From Litchfieldia stipae (GTDB lineage Bacteria; Bacillota; Bacilli; Bacillales; Bacillaceae_L): DNA of 64,000 nucleotides. A program made the translations under genes and the position numbers. Positions 44,493 through 53,495 of the stretch are shown here, piece by piece. Numbering within the stretch: the first letter of the stretch is position 1; each line of letters starts with the position of its first letter. Below the pieces are notes generated by a model. That model was not told the DNA's origin, made no database searches, and saw only the letters and a program-made list of their open reading frames with translations. The DNA is taken from contig NZ_JACYHA010000008.1 of the NCBI RefSeq assembly GCF_014837155.1, positions 62,001 to 126,000 of the forward strand. Reading direction: 5' to 3'.

Positions 44493-44753
44493 ATGAAGCC
44501 ACATATTAAAAATCGAAGTCGCGCCTATTATCGACATCATCGAAAGAGAGTCATTCAGCGCAAAAGCAAGATTGTAAAGCAATTAGGATGGCAACCAGTC
44601 TTAACTGGGTATTTCGCAAAAGGAAAAATCCATTGTTCGTGCTGGATGTGTTCACAAAAGACGAACAAGGATGGATTTCCACATTCACAAAACGCACAAT
44701 TGGAAAGCTTAAACAGCCAATTATACGAATATAATAATGATAAGGAAGTTTAA
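44493..44753 (+). CDS. Uncharacterised small basic Cys protein
   Basis: 86 residues from ATG 44493, with AAGGAGT 8 nt upstream. The N-terminal half is very basic (IKNRSRAYYRHHRKRVIQRK), the second half contains CSCWMC followed by a DGFPHSQN stretch, suggesting a small zinc-binding nucleic-acid-associated protein. Similar short proteins are widespread in Firmicutes without a known role. It has its own structured leader and a strong terminator, so it is expressed as a single gene. Function not assigned. Confidence 0.78.
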   Translation: MKPHIKNRSRAYYRHHRKRVIQRKSKIVKQLGWQPVLTGYFAKGKIHCSCWMCSQKTNKDGFPHSQNAQLESLNSQLYEYNNDKEV

Positions 44754-44763
44754 TATTTCATTC

Positions 44764-44793
44764 GGGCAGGGGAATTATGTCCCCTGCTTTTTC
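44764..44793 (+). terminator. Intrinsic terminator of the small Cys protein gene
   Basis: GGCAGGGGA and TCCCCTGC form the stem around ATTATG, followed by TTTTT. Confidence 0.9.
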
Positions 44794-45009
44794 AATAGGA
44801 TGAAATATGTATCATCGTATCAAGAAGTTCTTCATAGCTATCCATACTTCACTAATACGTACCACAGTAACTTTATTACCTACAACCACAGAAAACCTCC
44901 TTCAATTCTATAACTTTAGTATAGATACATATTCGGTTGCACTCTACCAACTGTACATTGAACAACCGCAACTCGTGGTTGCAACCTTGTTTTTTTAAAA
45001 TTTGTCGCC

Positions 45010-45642
45010 TTTCAAATCTAGTTCGACGGATTCCGCCCCGATTTCGTTGAATTACTTGATATGCTTCAGACAGAAAGGACCTTTCGTTGAATCATGCCGC
45101 TCTTTCGGCGGATTATGGCTCAAGTTCAGGGGATTCCGCCCCGCTTTCGTTGAATTAATTGATATGCTTCAGACAGAAAGGACCTTTCGTTGAATCATGC
45201 CGCTCTTTCGGCGGATTATGGCTCAAGTTCGGGGGATCCCACCCCGCTTTCGTTGAATTACTTGATATGCTTCAGACAGAAAGGACCTTTCGTTGAATCA
45301 TGCCGCTCTTTCGGCGGATTATGGCTCAAGTTCGGGGGATTCCACCCCGATTTCGTTGAATTAATTGATATGCTTCAGTCAAGAGGGACCCTTCCGTTGA
45401 ATCATGCCGCTCTTTCGTCGGATTATGGCTCAAGTTCGGGGGATTCTGCCCCGATTTCGTTGAATTTATTGATGTATTTCAGCCAGGAAGGAACCTTCCG
45501 TTGAATCATGCCGTTCTTTCGTCGGATTATGGCTCAAGTTCGGGGGATTCCATCCCGATTTCGTTGAATTAATTGATATGCTTCAGACAGGAAGGAACCT
45601 TCCGTTGAATCATGCCGCTCTTTCGGCGGATTATGGCTCAAT
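45010..45642. repeat. Tandem array of about 104-bp repeats, array 1
   Basis: The marker CGTTGAATCATGCCG recurs at 45085, 45188, 45291, 45395, 45499 and 45603 (periods 103, 103, 104, 104, 104), with a partial unit on the left. Each unit has GCCGCTCTTTCGGCGGATTA, then AGTTCGGGGGATTCCGCCCC, a second CGTTGAAT 63 nt after the first, and GATATGCTTCAG. Two short hairpins per unit are possible (GCCG/CGGC and GGGG/CCCC). Short open frames within are by-products of the period. The rest of the 44754-45675 stretch is unremarkable AT-rich DNA. The same unit recurs at 62505-63164 in the same orientation. Confidence 0.95.
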
Positions 45643-45675
45643 AATTCAGCAAAAACACCTTATTTTCCTTCTTCA

Positions 45676-46617
45676 TTAATAATTTTCAATAACGCCTCCT
45701 AATGAAGAAGCCTTAATGATCGGATTTTTCATAATATCCATGATTTCATCCTTTGTGCCATAAACGACTACCCCTAGCAGTTCCACATCTTCCACTTTGA
45801 TTTCTTTCATTGTGTCGTAGGCTTTCTTGTGTTCAGTGAACATACTTGTTTTCAGTAGCTTAAGGAACTCATCATATTCATAGCTCATATCTGCCATTGA
45901 AGTATATGAGTCTCTAAGAGAAAAACCTAATGCTTCGTTCTCATTAATAAATGTTGCAGACCAATCGTATTCCTTCGCCTCTTGTTGAAAAGTGTCTAAT
46001 TGACTGTCACTATAAGAATTCACCCAAAACCACGTCATTTTAGGGAGCAACATGAGAGGCAGTTCGCTTTGCTTGTACGGCTTATCAAAGGAAAGAGCTA
46101 CCTCATATATTCGATTCCCCTCCATATTTTCAATCAGTTCTTCATCATTTTTATATTTTTTATAATCAACCATTGGATGAAAGAACAACATTTCTCTCCA
46201 ACCATTTTCTTTATAAGAAAATTGCCAGTCTTCTCCTGTGACTCCGATGCCACCACCTGATCCTCTTGAAACCAATACAGATGGATTAAGTCCAAAATGA
46301 TATTGTTTTTGTTCAAGAACGATTGACTTAATTTTCATGTCCTTTGAAATTTTATATTGACTCATTCCGCCTAGAATACCTCGCGAATCCACCGTTTCAC
46401 TAATATAACCATTCGGTGTACTAAGTCGTACATAAGCATCCCATTGCTTAAATGCCTTCTGGCTAAAATAAGCTGAGATAGCGAAATTAGCAATGTACAA
46501 AATAACGAATACAATGAGTGAAACGACTATAATCGTCATCAAATTTTTCATTTTCCCTTTTTTTATCGCTTTTTTTATCTTCTTCTCATCAAACATATCT
46601 TCTGAGTATTCACTCAT
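45676..46617 (-). CDS. Sigma factor regulator (Sigma_reg_N/Sigma_reg_C type membrane protein)
   Basis: A 313-residue protein with a cytoplasmic acidic/basic N-terminus, one membrane helix (about 28-50) and a large extracellular part. It resembles the sigma-factor-regulator proteins that accompany some Bacillus ECF sigma factors. The gene overlaps the sigma factor stop by 8 bp, so it is translationally coupled. It likely acts as the anti-sigma or signal-sensing partner. Unlike the other two anti-sigma candidates in this window it lacks the His-Cys-Cys zinc motif. Confidence 0.85.
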   Translation of the reverse strand: MSEYSEDMFDEKKIKKAIKKGKMKNLMTIIVVSLIVFVILYIANFAISAYFSQKAFKQWDAYVRLSTPNGYISETVDSRGILGGMSQYKISKDMKIKSIVLEQKQYHFGLNPSVLVSRGSGGGIGVTGEDWQFSYKENGWREMLFFHPMVDYKKYKNDEELIENMEGNRIYEVALSFDKPYKQSELPLMLLPKMTWFWVNSYSDSQLDTFQQEAKEYDWSATFINENEALGFSLRDSYTSMADMSYEYDEFLKLLKTSMFTEHKKAYDTMKEIKVEDVELLGVVVYGTKDEIMDIMKNPIIKASSLGGVIENY

Positions 46618-47116
46618 GTAGATCCCTCCACTTCTTTTGAAATTCCTTTCTTGCCCGAAATAAATATGTCCTAATCGTTTCTTCCTTCATTCCTAGTAAT
46701 AATGAAATCTCTTTGTAACTTAGCTCAAATTCATATTTTAATAGGAGCAGCTGTTTATAGACTTCTTGAATGCTTTCTAAAGTTATGGCAATCTCATGAT
46801 TTCTTTCGATAGTTAATACTGTATTTTCAGTACTTTCGTCATTCGCAAAATTATGCCAGAAGCGTTGATCATCAATCGAAATTGCTTGTTCTTTCCCTTT
46901 TTTCTTCAACATTTTTTTAAATTCATTCATGGAAATAGTGAAAATATATGAAAGAGCCTTATCCGAAGGAACACCACTACTATAAGCGATATATTTCATA
47001 TAACTCTCTTGAACAATATCTTCTGCATCCTCATGGCTACAACCGTTCTTTTTTAAATAAAAATAAATCATTTTTGCCTGTTTATTGTATATTTCCAACA
47101 AAAACTGTGAATCCAT
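46610..47116 (-). CDS. ECF RNA polymerase sigma factor
   Basis: 168 residues. Region 2 (KQAKMIYFYLKKNGCSHEDA and AEDIVQESYMKYI) and region 4 (YKEISLLLGMKEETIRTYLF) are clear. AAGGAGGAG precedes the ATG. It forms a two-gene operon with the membrane regulator encoded downstream. No convincing ECF promoter with AAC-N16-CGT spacing was found upstream, so autoregulation is not shown. Belongs to the group with Sigma_reg-type partners; stimulus unknown. Confidence 0.9.
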   Translation of the reverse strand: MDSQFLLEIYNKQAKMIYFYLKKNGCSHEDAEDIVQESYMKYIAYSSGVPSDKALSYIFTISMNEFKKMLKKKGKEQAISIDDQRFWHNFANDESTENTVLTIERNHEIAITLESIQEVYKQLLLLKYEFELSYKEISLLLGMKEETIRTYLFRARKEFQKKWRDLHE

Positions 47117-47269
47117 AACTCCTCCTTTCCAATCTCCTACAATAATAAAGAGTCATATGCCCTGGAAAAGTTTACAGTACAACTATAAAAATTTGAAATT
47201 GATGTTGTTTTCTACTTTTCTGGAGAAATAGAAGAACTTGAAGCTATATTCATATTATTTTCCACAACA

Positions 47270-47299
47270 AAAAGGAGCAAATTAGTTATGCTCCTTTTA
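47270..47299. terminator. Intrinsic terminator of the lipoprotein gene
   Basis: AAAAGGAGCA pairs perfectly with TGCTCCTTTT around 9 nt, with T runs on both strands; 5 nt beyond the minus-strand stop codon. Confidence 0.88.
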
Positions 47300-47303
47300 C
47301 ATT

Positions 47304-47843
47304 TCAATGATCAAGCTCATCAATTTCCTTAAATATACTAGAATATATATCTTTTATGTGTTCATCTTCATTGTAATCGTCACCTATACTAAATCCCCAA
47401 CTTTTTAACGACTCAGATTCTTTTATAAGAAGAACCCCTACAGCGTAGCTTTCACCTTTACCTGTAGTCCAGTGCCAAGACTCATTATATCCTGTTTCTT
47501 TCACTGTAAAAGGGATATGATTATTCGCTGATATAAAAAAGAATGGAATAGTTGAATTTAGGTAAATGTCTGCATATTTACCCTCAGCAGCCTCTGAAAG
47601 ATTATTTTCCCTGATAATTACTGCGTCGTAGGAATCCAGTTCTTCACTTGCGATTTGATCAAATGAGATCTCTCTAAAAACCACTTGCTCCTCATTTACC
47701 TCTGGAGGCTCTCCAATCACCGCTATTTCTAAAGGTCTACCTTCATACAATTCGAAAACAGGACTCTGAGTACAGGCTGTTAGTGAGAATGTAAGAAGTA
47801 GTAAAAGAAATGATAAATAGTTAATCCCTATTTTTCTATTCAT
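47304..47843 (-). CDS. Uncharacterised lipoprotein
   Basis: 179 residues. Signal peptide (about 8-23) ends in lipobox FSLTAC, so the protein is lipid-anchored at Cys24. The mature domain shows alternating hydrophobic strands (RPLEIAVIGEPPEV, DAVIIRENN, IPFFFISANNH) that suggest a small alpha/beta fold. Family not recognised beyond Bacillus lipoproteins of unknown role. Single gene with its own terminator. No functional inference from neighbours is justified. Confidence 0.82.
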   Translation of the reverse strand: MNRKIGINYLSFLLLLLTFSLTACTQSPVFELYEGRPLEIAVIGEPPEVNEEQVVFREISFDQIASEELDSYDAVIIRENNLSEAAEGKYADIYLNSTIPFFFISANNHIPFTVKETGYNESWHWTTGKGESYAVGVLLIKESESLKSWGFSIGDDYNEDEHIKDIYSSIFKEIDELDH

Positions 47844-47974
47844 AAGTGCCTCCGGTTCGTCCTTACTTTTAATTTATTATATCACTAGTGATATGTAAAA
47901 ACGTCGGAATTTTCTCTCAAGACATTCTACAAAAATAGTAATGTTGGAAGTCCCGGATTTATACAGTGAAGAAG

Positions 47975-48006
47975 ACAAAAAACCGGGTCACTATTTGACC
48001 CAGCCC
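47975..48006 (-). terminator. Intrinsic terminator of the AraC-GyrI gene
   Basis: On the minus strand CTGGGTCA pairs with TGACCCGG around AATAG, followed by TTTTTT. Confidence 0.85.
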
Positions 48007-48041
48007 TGAAATGAATTTATTTTAGATCATACCTATAAGAT

Positions 48042-48890
48042 TTAATCTTTTTTCTTAATTGATATCCAAATTTCACTTTTTTGATCCTTACTAGCTAGTA
48101 TTTCTGGACCTTCTGCCAACTCATAAGAAGACGATGGTAGCCACTCAGAATAAATACGTTGCCACTGTTCTTCAACTTCCGTCCATTCTCCGTCTACTTC
48201 AAAAATAGCCCATAATAAAGGAGAGATTTCTAACGTTGCATACTCATCCGATACTTCTTTCGCAGTGACCGCTCCTATATACTGATCGAAGGTTGCCTTT
48301 CCTTCCATCGTTTCTGAGTAATTGACTGATACATGAACAATACCATTGGGCTCCATATTGGAGAGGGACTCCAATTCTGTCATTTTGTTGTCACTAATGC
48401 CCTCTATCATATCTTCGTAGGTAGGTGTGAGTATTTGATCCACCATCTCAACTGCATACTTAACCCCAACAACTTTAAATGGTCCTTTTTCAACAATACG
48501 ATATTTCATCACAGTTCCTCCTTGAATGGTTAATTGAAAGGACATTCTTGGATATGCTTTCAAGTTCTGCTCTGGATTTCTAGCTAAAGTTGGAATGACC
48601 CCATGAAAACTTTGAAAAGCTCTGGAGAAGGCATCTGGAGATTGGTATCCATATTTGATGGCAATATCAATTACTTTTACATGCTGATCTTTCAAATCCA
48701 AAGCTGCTACTGTTAATCGCCGTCTACGAATATACTCTGATATCGTGATACCTGATAGAAGAGAAAATAATCGTTTGAAATGGAACTCAGAGCAGTACGC
48801 TCTTTTCGCCACTTCTTTTAAATCAATACAACCATCTAAATGATCCTCAATATAGGTTAATGCTTCGTTCATCCCTTTTAACATATCCAT
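48042..48890 (-). CDS. AraC-family regulator with C-terminal GyrI-like effector domain
   Basis: 282 residues. Two N-terminal helix-turn-helix motifs (about 20-105; LKEVAKRAYCSEFHFKRLFS and IDIAIKYGYQSPDAFSRAFQ) followed by a GyrI/SOUL-like ligand domain (about 128-282) starting MKYRIVEKGPFKVVGVKY. AAAGGAG precedes the ATG. The layout matches B. subtilis YdeE-type regulators, which are suspected to bind drugs or lipophilic cations. No target gene is adjacent on the same strand. Role as a drug-responsive activator is inferred from the fold. Confidence 0.9.
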   Translation of the reverse strand: MDMLKGMNEALTYIEDHLDGCIDLKEVAKRAYCSEFHFKRLFSLLSGITISEYIRRRRLTVAALDLKDQHVKVIDIAIKYGYQSPDAFSRAFQSFHGVIPTLARNPEQNLKAYPRMSFQLTIQGGTVMKYRIVEKGPFKVVGVKYAVEMVDQILTPTYEDMIEGISDNKMTELESLSNMEPNGIVHVSVNYSETMEGKATFDQYIGAVTAKEVSDEYATLEISPLLWAIFEVDGEWTEVEEQWQRIYSEWLPSSSYELAEGPEILASKDQKSEIWISIKKKD

Positions 48891-49089
48891 TAAACAACTC
48901 CTTTCACTTATAACATAACAAGAGAAATCACCTTATACCCGACTTTCCATGCTTATATCTATCGGTTTACTTACATCTTTTTAAACAGGGTTTATACATA
49001 CTGTCGAAAACTATTTTTTCTAATGACAACACATCGGGCATGAACTGACAAGCAATCATTGTAGTACAAGAATATCCAGTATAAAAATA

Positions 49090-49125
49090 GAAGGTCTACC
49101 CGGACTGATTCCGGAAAAACCTTCG
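49090..49125 (-). terminator. Hairpin after the VOC-family gene
   Basis: On the minus strand GAAGGT...TCCGG pairs with CCGGA...ACCTTC, then TATTTTTAT; 10 nt past the stop codon. Confidence 0.7.
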
Positions 49126-49134
49126 GAATGATTT

Positions 49135-49548
49135 TTATTTTGATTGAACCCACCATAAATTACTAAAAGGATCTACAAACCCAGCCATAGAACCACCTTC
49201 TCCATCTTCCATGACTTCCATAATTGATGTTGCTCCTGCTTTAATGGCCTTTTTATAAGTATCTGTTGCATTTTCAACATAAATGTACATTTGGATAGGG
49301 ACTAAACCATCATTCTTTAAATCTCCACATACTCCTGGCCCACAACTTCCATCATGTGATGTATCAGCGAAATAGATGATGCTTTCTCCGATTTTCATTT
49401 CTGCATGAATAACACCCTCTGTGTCCCCTAATTTATTTACGTTAATTACTTCCGATTGAAAAACATCCTTAGTAAATTCAATAAATTGTGAAGCACTAAG
49501 CACCATAAAATAAGGTACGATTGTTTGATTCATTTTTCGATTTTGCAT
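49135..49548 (-). CDS. VOC (glyoxalase/PhnB-like) family protein
   Basis: 137 residues with the two beta-alpha-beta-beta-beta modules of the vicinal-oxygen-chelate fold; MKIGESIIYFADTS and AGFVDPFSNLWWVQSK are typical of the PhnB-like branch. GGGAGC lies 9 nt before the ATG. It is divergent from the tandem-HTH MerR regulator (184-bp gap), which may control it. Could be a metal-dependent isomerase, a detoxifying transferase or a binding protein; catalytic residues cannot be fixed. Confidence 0.87.
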   Translation of the reverse strand: MQNRKMNQTIVPYFMVLSASQFIEFTKDVFQSEVINVNKLGDTEGVIHAEMKIGESIIYFADTSHDGSCGPGVCGDLKNDGLVPIQMYIYVENATDTYKKAIKAGATSIMEVMEDGEGGSMAGFVDPFSNLWWVQSK

Positions 49549-49732
49549 AGGTATTCGCTCCCTTTAAATAGATTTCCATAAGGCATTCATTATTTGACCT
49601 TATATTTCTAGAGTACAACATTAATGCAAATGCTAATGTTTAGTGTTTTTTTCTTTTATATTGTTGTATTCTATTATAAAAACCCGTCATCAACTTGAAC
49701 TTTAATTTATAAGGTACAGAGAGGATATTTCT

Positions 49733-50431
49733 ATGAAAGGAATTGAAATTGCTAAGAAGTTGAATATAAGCACAAGTACATTAAGACATTACGAATCATG
49801 GGGACTGATTCCTTTCGTCGATAGAGCAGCAAATGGTTATAGAATTTATACCTCTGTTCATGAAGCCTATTTTCAATGTATTCGAGCATTATTACCCGGT
49901 TTTGGTATGGATTTAGTTAAAGAAATCATGCCACTTATCAAAAACGGACAAATGATGGAGGGATTATGGCTGATTAATAAAGCACAAGTAAATCTTTATA
50001 CTGAAAAGGCAACCGTACAAAAAACGATTGAAATACTTGATTTAAAAGATTTAACGGAAATTCCTAATTACAGTAAGAAAACCTTTTTTACAATTGGAGA
50101 AGTTGCTAAAGAAGCGAATGTATCCGCATCTGCTATTAGACATTGGGAAAAGGAAGGGCTAATCACCCCTGAAAGGAACAAAGAGAGTGGGTTTCGTATA
50201 TATAGTCCATCCGATATACGTACGGTGCTGATTATCCGAACTGTACAAAGAGTCGTTTACTCCTTGGATATTGTTCGTGAAATAATATCAGACCTTGAAA
50301 ACAACAACGTTGCTCAGGCTAAGAAAATGGCTTTAACATCATTAGAATACATTGATTTTGCACTAACAGAGCAAATAAAAGGGATAGCAGCTTTACAAAA
50401 TCTATTGGATGTTGTGTCTAAAAAGAATTAG
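49733..50431 (+). CDS. MerR-family regulator with two helix-turn-helix domains
   Basis: 232 residues containing two complete MerR DNA-binding segments in one chain: first at about 3-45 (GIEIAKKLNISTSTLRHYES, YRIYTS) and second at about 118-165 (FTIGEVAKEANVSASAIRHW, FRIYSPSDI). Each is followed by a helical dimerisation-like stretch. Ordinary MerR proteins have one such domain. There is no Cys-rich or drug-binding C-terminal domain. GAGAGGAT precedes the ATG. It is divergent from the VOC gene and could bind the shared intergenic region; pseudo-palindromic binding by one monomer is possible. Confidence 0.9.
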   Translation: MKGIEIAKKLNISTSTLRHYESWGLIPFVDRAANGYRIYTSVHEAYFQCIRALLPGFGMDLVKEIMPLIKNGQMMEGLWLINKAQVNLYTEKATVQKTIEILDLKDLTEIPNYSKKTFFTIGEVAKEANVSASAIRHWEKEGLITPERNKESGFRIYSPSDIRTVLIIRTVQRVVYSLDIVREIISDLENNNVAQAKKMALTSLEYIDFALTEQIKGIAALQNLLDVVSKKN

Positions 50432-50612
50432 CAGAAAGAGCTATATGTCTAAGGAAGCAACTTTTTTTATGGCGAAATAGGATGGGGATAAATTCTTTCC
50501 GGATTTTTCACTCCCTGAAAAAATACTGATTTGCCTGAATTGGCAAGTGATTAAGCAGGTTGGAACTAGGATAAACTATTGAAATTTATTGACTCCCTAT
50601 TGAATTATGCCA

Positions 50613-50649
50613 GAAAAAAATCCCGGTTCCTAATAAGGAAAACCGGGAT
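50613..50649 (-). terminator. Intrinsic terminator of rlmD
   Basis: On the minus strand ATCCCGGTTTTCC pairs with GGAACCGGGAT around TTATTA, followed by seven T; about 64 nt after the stop codon. May also stop plus-strand transcripts of the MerR gene. Confidence 0.85.
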
Positions 50650-50712
50650 GATCTTGAATCAGAATTGTATATCTGAAATGACTAATATGGTTCGGAAGAG
50701 TCTTTTATTGTT

Positions 50713-52089
50713 TTACAATTTCAATTCAATCTTCGCTACAGCCTCACAATGCGTCGTATGAGGAAACATATCCACCGGCTGCACTTCCACCGTTTTAAAA
50801 CCACCATCTTCAAGTACGCGTAGGTCTCTTGCTAATGTCGCTGGGTTACATGATACATAGACCACTCGTTTTGGCTTCATTTCAATAATGGTTTGTAGGA
50901 GTGCATCGTCACAGCCTTTTCTTGGTGGGTCAACTACAATTACGTCGGCAGTGTTCCCTTCTTTTTTCCATTGAGGAATGACGACCTCTGCTTCACCTAC
51001 CGCAAATTCTGCATTCTTGATATTGTTCAATTCAGCATTTCGCTTTGCATCTTCAATCGCTTCTGGCACAATTTCTACACCAAATACCTTTTTCGCTTTT
51101 TGAGCTAAGAACAAGGAAATCGTTCCAATCCCACAATAAGCGTCAATGACAGATTCTTCTCCAGTTAATCCTGCATACTCTAACGCCTTATCATAAAGAA
51201 CCTTTGTTTGTTCAGGATTTACTTGATAAAATGATCTAGCCGAAATAGCAAATTTGATCTCACCAATGGAATCGTAAATGTATTCTTCTCCCCAAAGCAC
51301 ATTGGTTTCATCACCAAATATGACATTCGTGCGTTTTGGATTAATATTCTGTACAACTGATTTCACATCAGGAATCGTTGCAACGATCTCTTCAATGATT
51401 TTATTCTTATGAGGTAATTCACCAGTCCTAGTGATTAGTACAACCATAACTTCACCAGTCACGACGCCATATCGAGCCATAATATGACGTATGGTTCCAC
51501 GGTGGTTCTTCTCATCGTAAGCGCGAAATCCATATTTCTCACAAATTCGTTTGACGGCTTGTACAACTTCATCATTTTTCTCCTGCTGAATCATACATGC
51601 TTCCATATCAATAATTTCATGGCTACGTTGCTGGTAAAATCCTGCAATAAGTCCACCTTCACGGTCAGCAACAGGAACCTGGGCTTTGTTTCGATAGCGC
51701 CAAGGATTCTCCATACCAAGCACCGGGTTCACTGGTACACCCTTTAAATGACCAATTCTAGTTAATACTTCCTCAACTTGTTTACGTTTCGCTACTAGCT
51801 GACCTTCATAACTCAAGTGCTGCAGCTGACACCCACCACACTGCTTATAAATCGGGCAAGGAGCATCCACTCTGAATGGACTTTGTTCATATAATTCAAC
51901 GAGGCGTCCAAAGGCATAGCCCTTTTTCACCTTCGTAATTTTAATTTTTGCTTTTTCCTCAGGGAGACCGTTGGGAACGAAGATTGGAAACCCTTCAACC
52001 TTTGCCACACCCGCACCATCATGCGTCAGGTCCTCAAAAGTCACATCATAATATTCATTTTTCTCTATCGGTATCATCATTTTTTCCAT
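50713..52089 (-). CDS. rlmD: 23S rRNA (uracil-C5)-methyltransferase RlmD/RlmCD (YefA)
   Basis: 458 residues. N-terminal TRAM domain (about 10-68), [4Fe-4S] cysteines Cys78, Cys84 and Cys87 in [10 protein letters not shown] plus one in [11 protein letters not shown]-binding [14 protein letters not shown] and catalytic Cys in [15 protein letters not shown]. It methylates C5 of conserved uracils of 23S rRNA (U1939, and in Bacillus also U747 by one enzyme). AAAGGAAG precedes the start. Monocistronic, as is usual near dagK and gatCAB in Bacillaceae. Confidence 0.95.
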   Translation of the reverse strand: MEKMMIPIEKNEYYDVTFEDLTHDGAGVAKVEGFPIFVPNGLPEEKAKIKITKVKKGYAFGRLVELYEQSPFRVDAPCPIYKQCGGCQLQHLSYEGQLVAKRKQVEEVLTRIGHLKGVPVNPVLGMENPWRYRNKAQVPVADREGGLIAGFYQQRSHEIIDMEACMIQQEKNDEVVQAVKRICEKYGFRAYDEKNHRGTIRHIMARYGVVTGEVMVVLITRTGELPHKNKIIEEIVATIPDVKSVVQNINPKRTNVIFGDETNVLWGEEYIYDSIGEIKFAISARSFYQVNPEQTKVLYDKALEYAGLTGEESVIDAYCGIGTISLFLAQKAKKVFGVEIVPEAIEDAKRNAELNNIKNAEFAVGEAEVVIPQWKKEGNTADVIVVDPPRKGCDDALLQTIIEMKPKRVVYVSCNPATLARDLRVLEDGGFKTVEVQPVDMFPHTTHCEAVAKIELKL

Positions 52090-52343
52090 AGTATACTTCC
52101 TTTACGTTCAAGTTGCTAAAACTGATTGTATCACAGTTGTTCTATCATAAGCCAACAGTCATCTTAAAACTTGAATTCACTCATGACAGTTGGAAGTTTA
52201 ATTTTTCTATGAAGACAATCAGCTATAAGTGACCTTGCGTGGGGACAAGGACTTTGTTTAGTGTCCATTCGCTTCTTGAACGACTTTACGTGGGAGCTTG
52301 AGCACCGTTCGGGCTTTCATCGCCTTCTTCTGTACCACTCTTC

Positions 52344-52424
52344 TTACATTCCCTTCGCTATTTAGAAGCGAAGGGAATGTAATCAGCCAAAACAAAAAAC
52401 TTGGCACAAAGACCAAGTTTTTAA
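52344..52424. terminator. Two hairpins in the rlmD-dagK gap
   Basis: In the 357-bp gap (52090-52446) TTACATTCCCTTCGC pairs perfectly with GCGAAGGGAATGTAA (52344-52382), without T tract. It is followed by AAAAAACTTGG / CCAAGTTTTT (52394-52422), the intrinsic terminator of dagK reading on the minus strand. The part between 52150 and 52340 contains no gene; it has a few CGTGGG-N-AGC words but nothing recognised. Confidence 0.82.
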
Positions 52425-52446
52425 AGTCTCTCATATAACACGAAGT

Positions 52447-53370
52447 TTACTGACCAGCATTCCCGCTCATCTTCTCCGCTTTCTCTCTTGATACAAATAC
52501 TTCAATATGCTCAAACAAATTCACAAACTCGCCTGGCAATAATCCGCCATATTCACCATCTAAATTCAGCTGCATCTTCTCGTCCGTTTTCACTTTGATT
52601 CGATTCGCCTTCGTATACAAGATATGTGGATCATGGACATGCTCTCCTCTGACAGCGAGTGAAGCAATTTTGATAAAGTCAGCAAGGTTTGCCTTCTTCA
52701 AAATGATCAGATCAAACAGCCCATCATTCAATGAAGAATCTGGAGCTAGCTTTTCAAATCCACCGACCGAGTTCGTCAGTGAAACAAGAAATAACATAAT
52801 CTCGCCTTCAAACAGCTTCCCGTCATACTCAATTTCAACATGTGTTGGTTTAATCGATGGTAGCATTTCAATCCCTTTTAAATAGTAAGCTAATTGACCG
52901 ATCACGGTTTTAAGCTTACTTGGAACCTCATATGTTAATTCTGTTAGACGTCCGCCTCCTGCGATATTGATGAAATATTGATCGTTCACTCGTCCAATAT
53001 CAATCGGAACAGACACTCCATCAACGATCACATCACATGCTGCATCAATCGAAGACCTTGGCACACCTATCGCACGTGCAAAATCATTCGTTGTCCCCAC
53101 TGGAATAATGCCGAGCTTTGGTCGATATGGCATCTCTGCAATTCCATTGACCACTTCATTAATCGTCCCATCGCCACCAGCTGCAATCACAAGATCGAAT
53201 CTACGCTCCACCGCCGCTCGCGCCGCATGAATCGCATCTCCAGCTCTCGTTGTTGCATGGCAAGAAGTCTCATATCCTGCATTCTCAAGACGTACAAGAA
53301 CCTCTGGTAAATGTTTTTTAAATAATTCTCTCCCCGAAGTCGGGTTGTAAATAATTCTCGCTCTTTTCAT
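52447..53370 (-). CDS. dagK: Diacylglycerol kinase DagK (DgkB type)
   Basis: 307 residues, soluble lipid kinase of the DAGK_cat family that recycles diacylglycerol into phosphatidic acid during lipoteichoic acid synthesis. Nucleotide-binding GGDGTINEVVNG at 65-76 and GIIPVGTTNDFARAIG are characteristic. The C-terminal half carries the lipid-binding beta sandwich with LNLDGEYGGLLPG. GGATGATG lies before the ATG. In Bacillus genomes this gene neighbours gatCAB and rlmD, as here. Confidence 0.95.
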   Translation of the reverse strand: MKRARIIYNPTSGRELFKKHLPEVLVRLENAGYETSCHATTRAGDAIHAARAAVERRFDLVIAAGGDGTINEVVNGIAEMPYRPKLGIIPVGTTNDFARAIGVPRSSIDAACDVIVDGVSVPIDIGRVNDQYFINIAGGGRLTELTYEVPSKLKTVIGQLAYYLKGIEMLPSIKPTHVEIEYDGKLFEGEIMLFLVSLTNSVGGFEKLAPDSSLNDGLFDLIILKKANLADFIKIASLAVRGEHVHDPHILYTKANRIKVKTDEKMQLNLDGEYGGLLPGEFVNLFEHIEVFVSREKAEKMSGNAGQ

Positions 53371-53495
53371 TACACATCATCCTAATTATTGTTAAAAATA
53401 TGTAATTTCTACACCACTATCATATGATAGCTTATTCGATTTAATTAAGCAATTTTATCAAAGCGCGAGTTTTGATTTTAAAACAACCTATATTC

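Noticed and set aside
44807..44998. 63-codon plus-strand frame
   Set aside because: No binding site, low-complexity composition and it follows directly on a terminator.
45002..45504. Open frames with repeated peptide text (CRSFGGLW and similar)
   Set aside because: They arise from the 103-104 bp tandem repeat; no start with a ribosome binding site, frames shift between units.
47151..47176. Possible ECF promoter TGTAAAC...GACT before the second ECF sigma gene
   Set aside because: Spacing is 15 nt and the -10 lacks CGT, so it does not fit the ECF pattern well enough to annotate.
50579..50761. 60-codon plus-strand frame after the MerR gene
   Set aside because: It crosses the rlmD terminator hairpin and enters rlmD antisense; no binding site.
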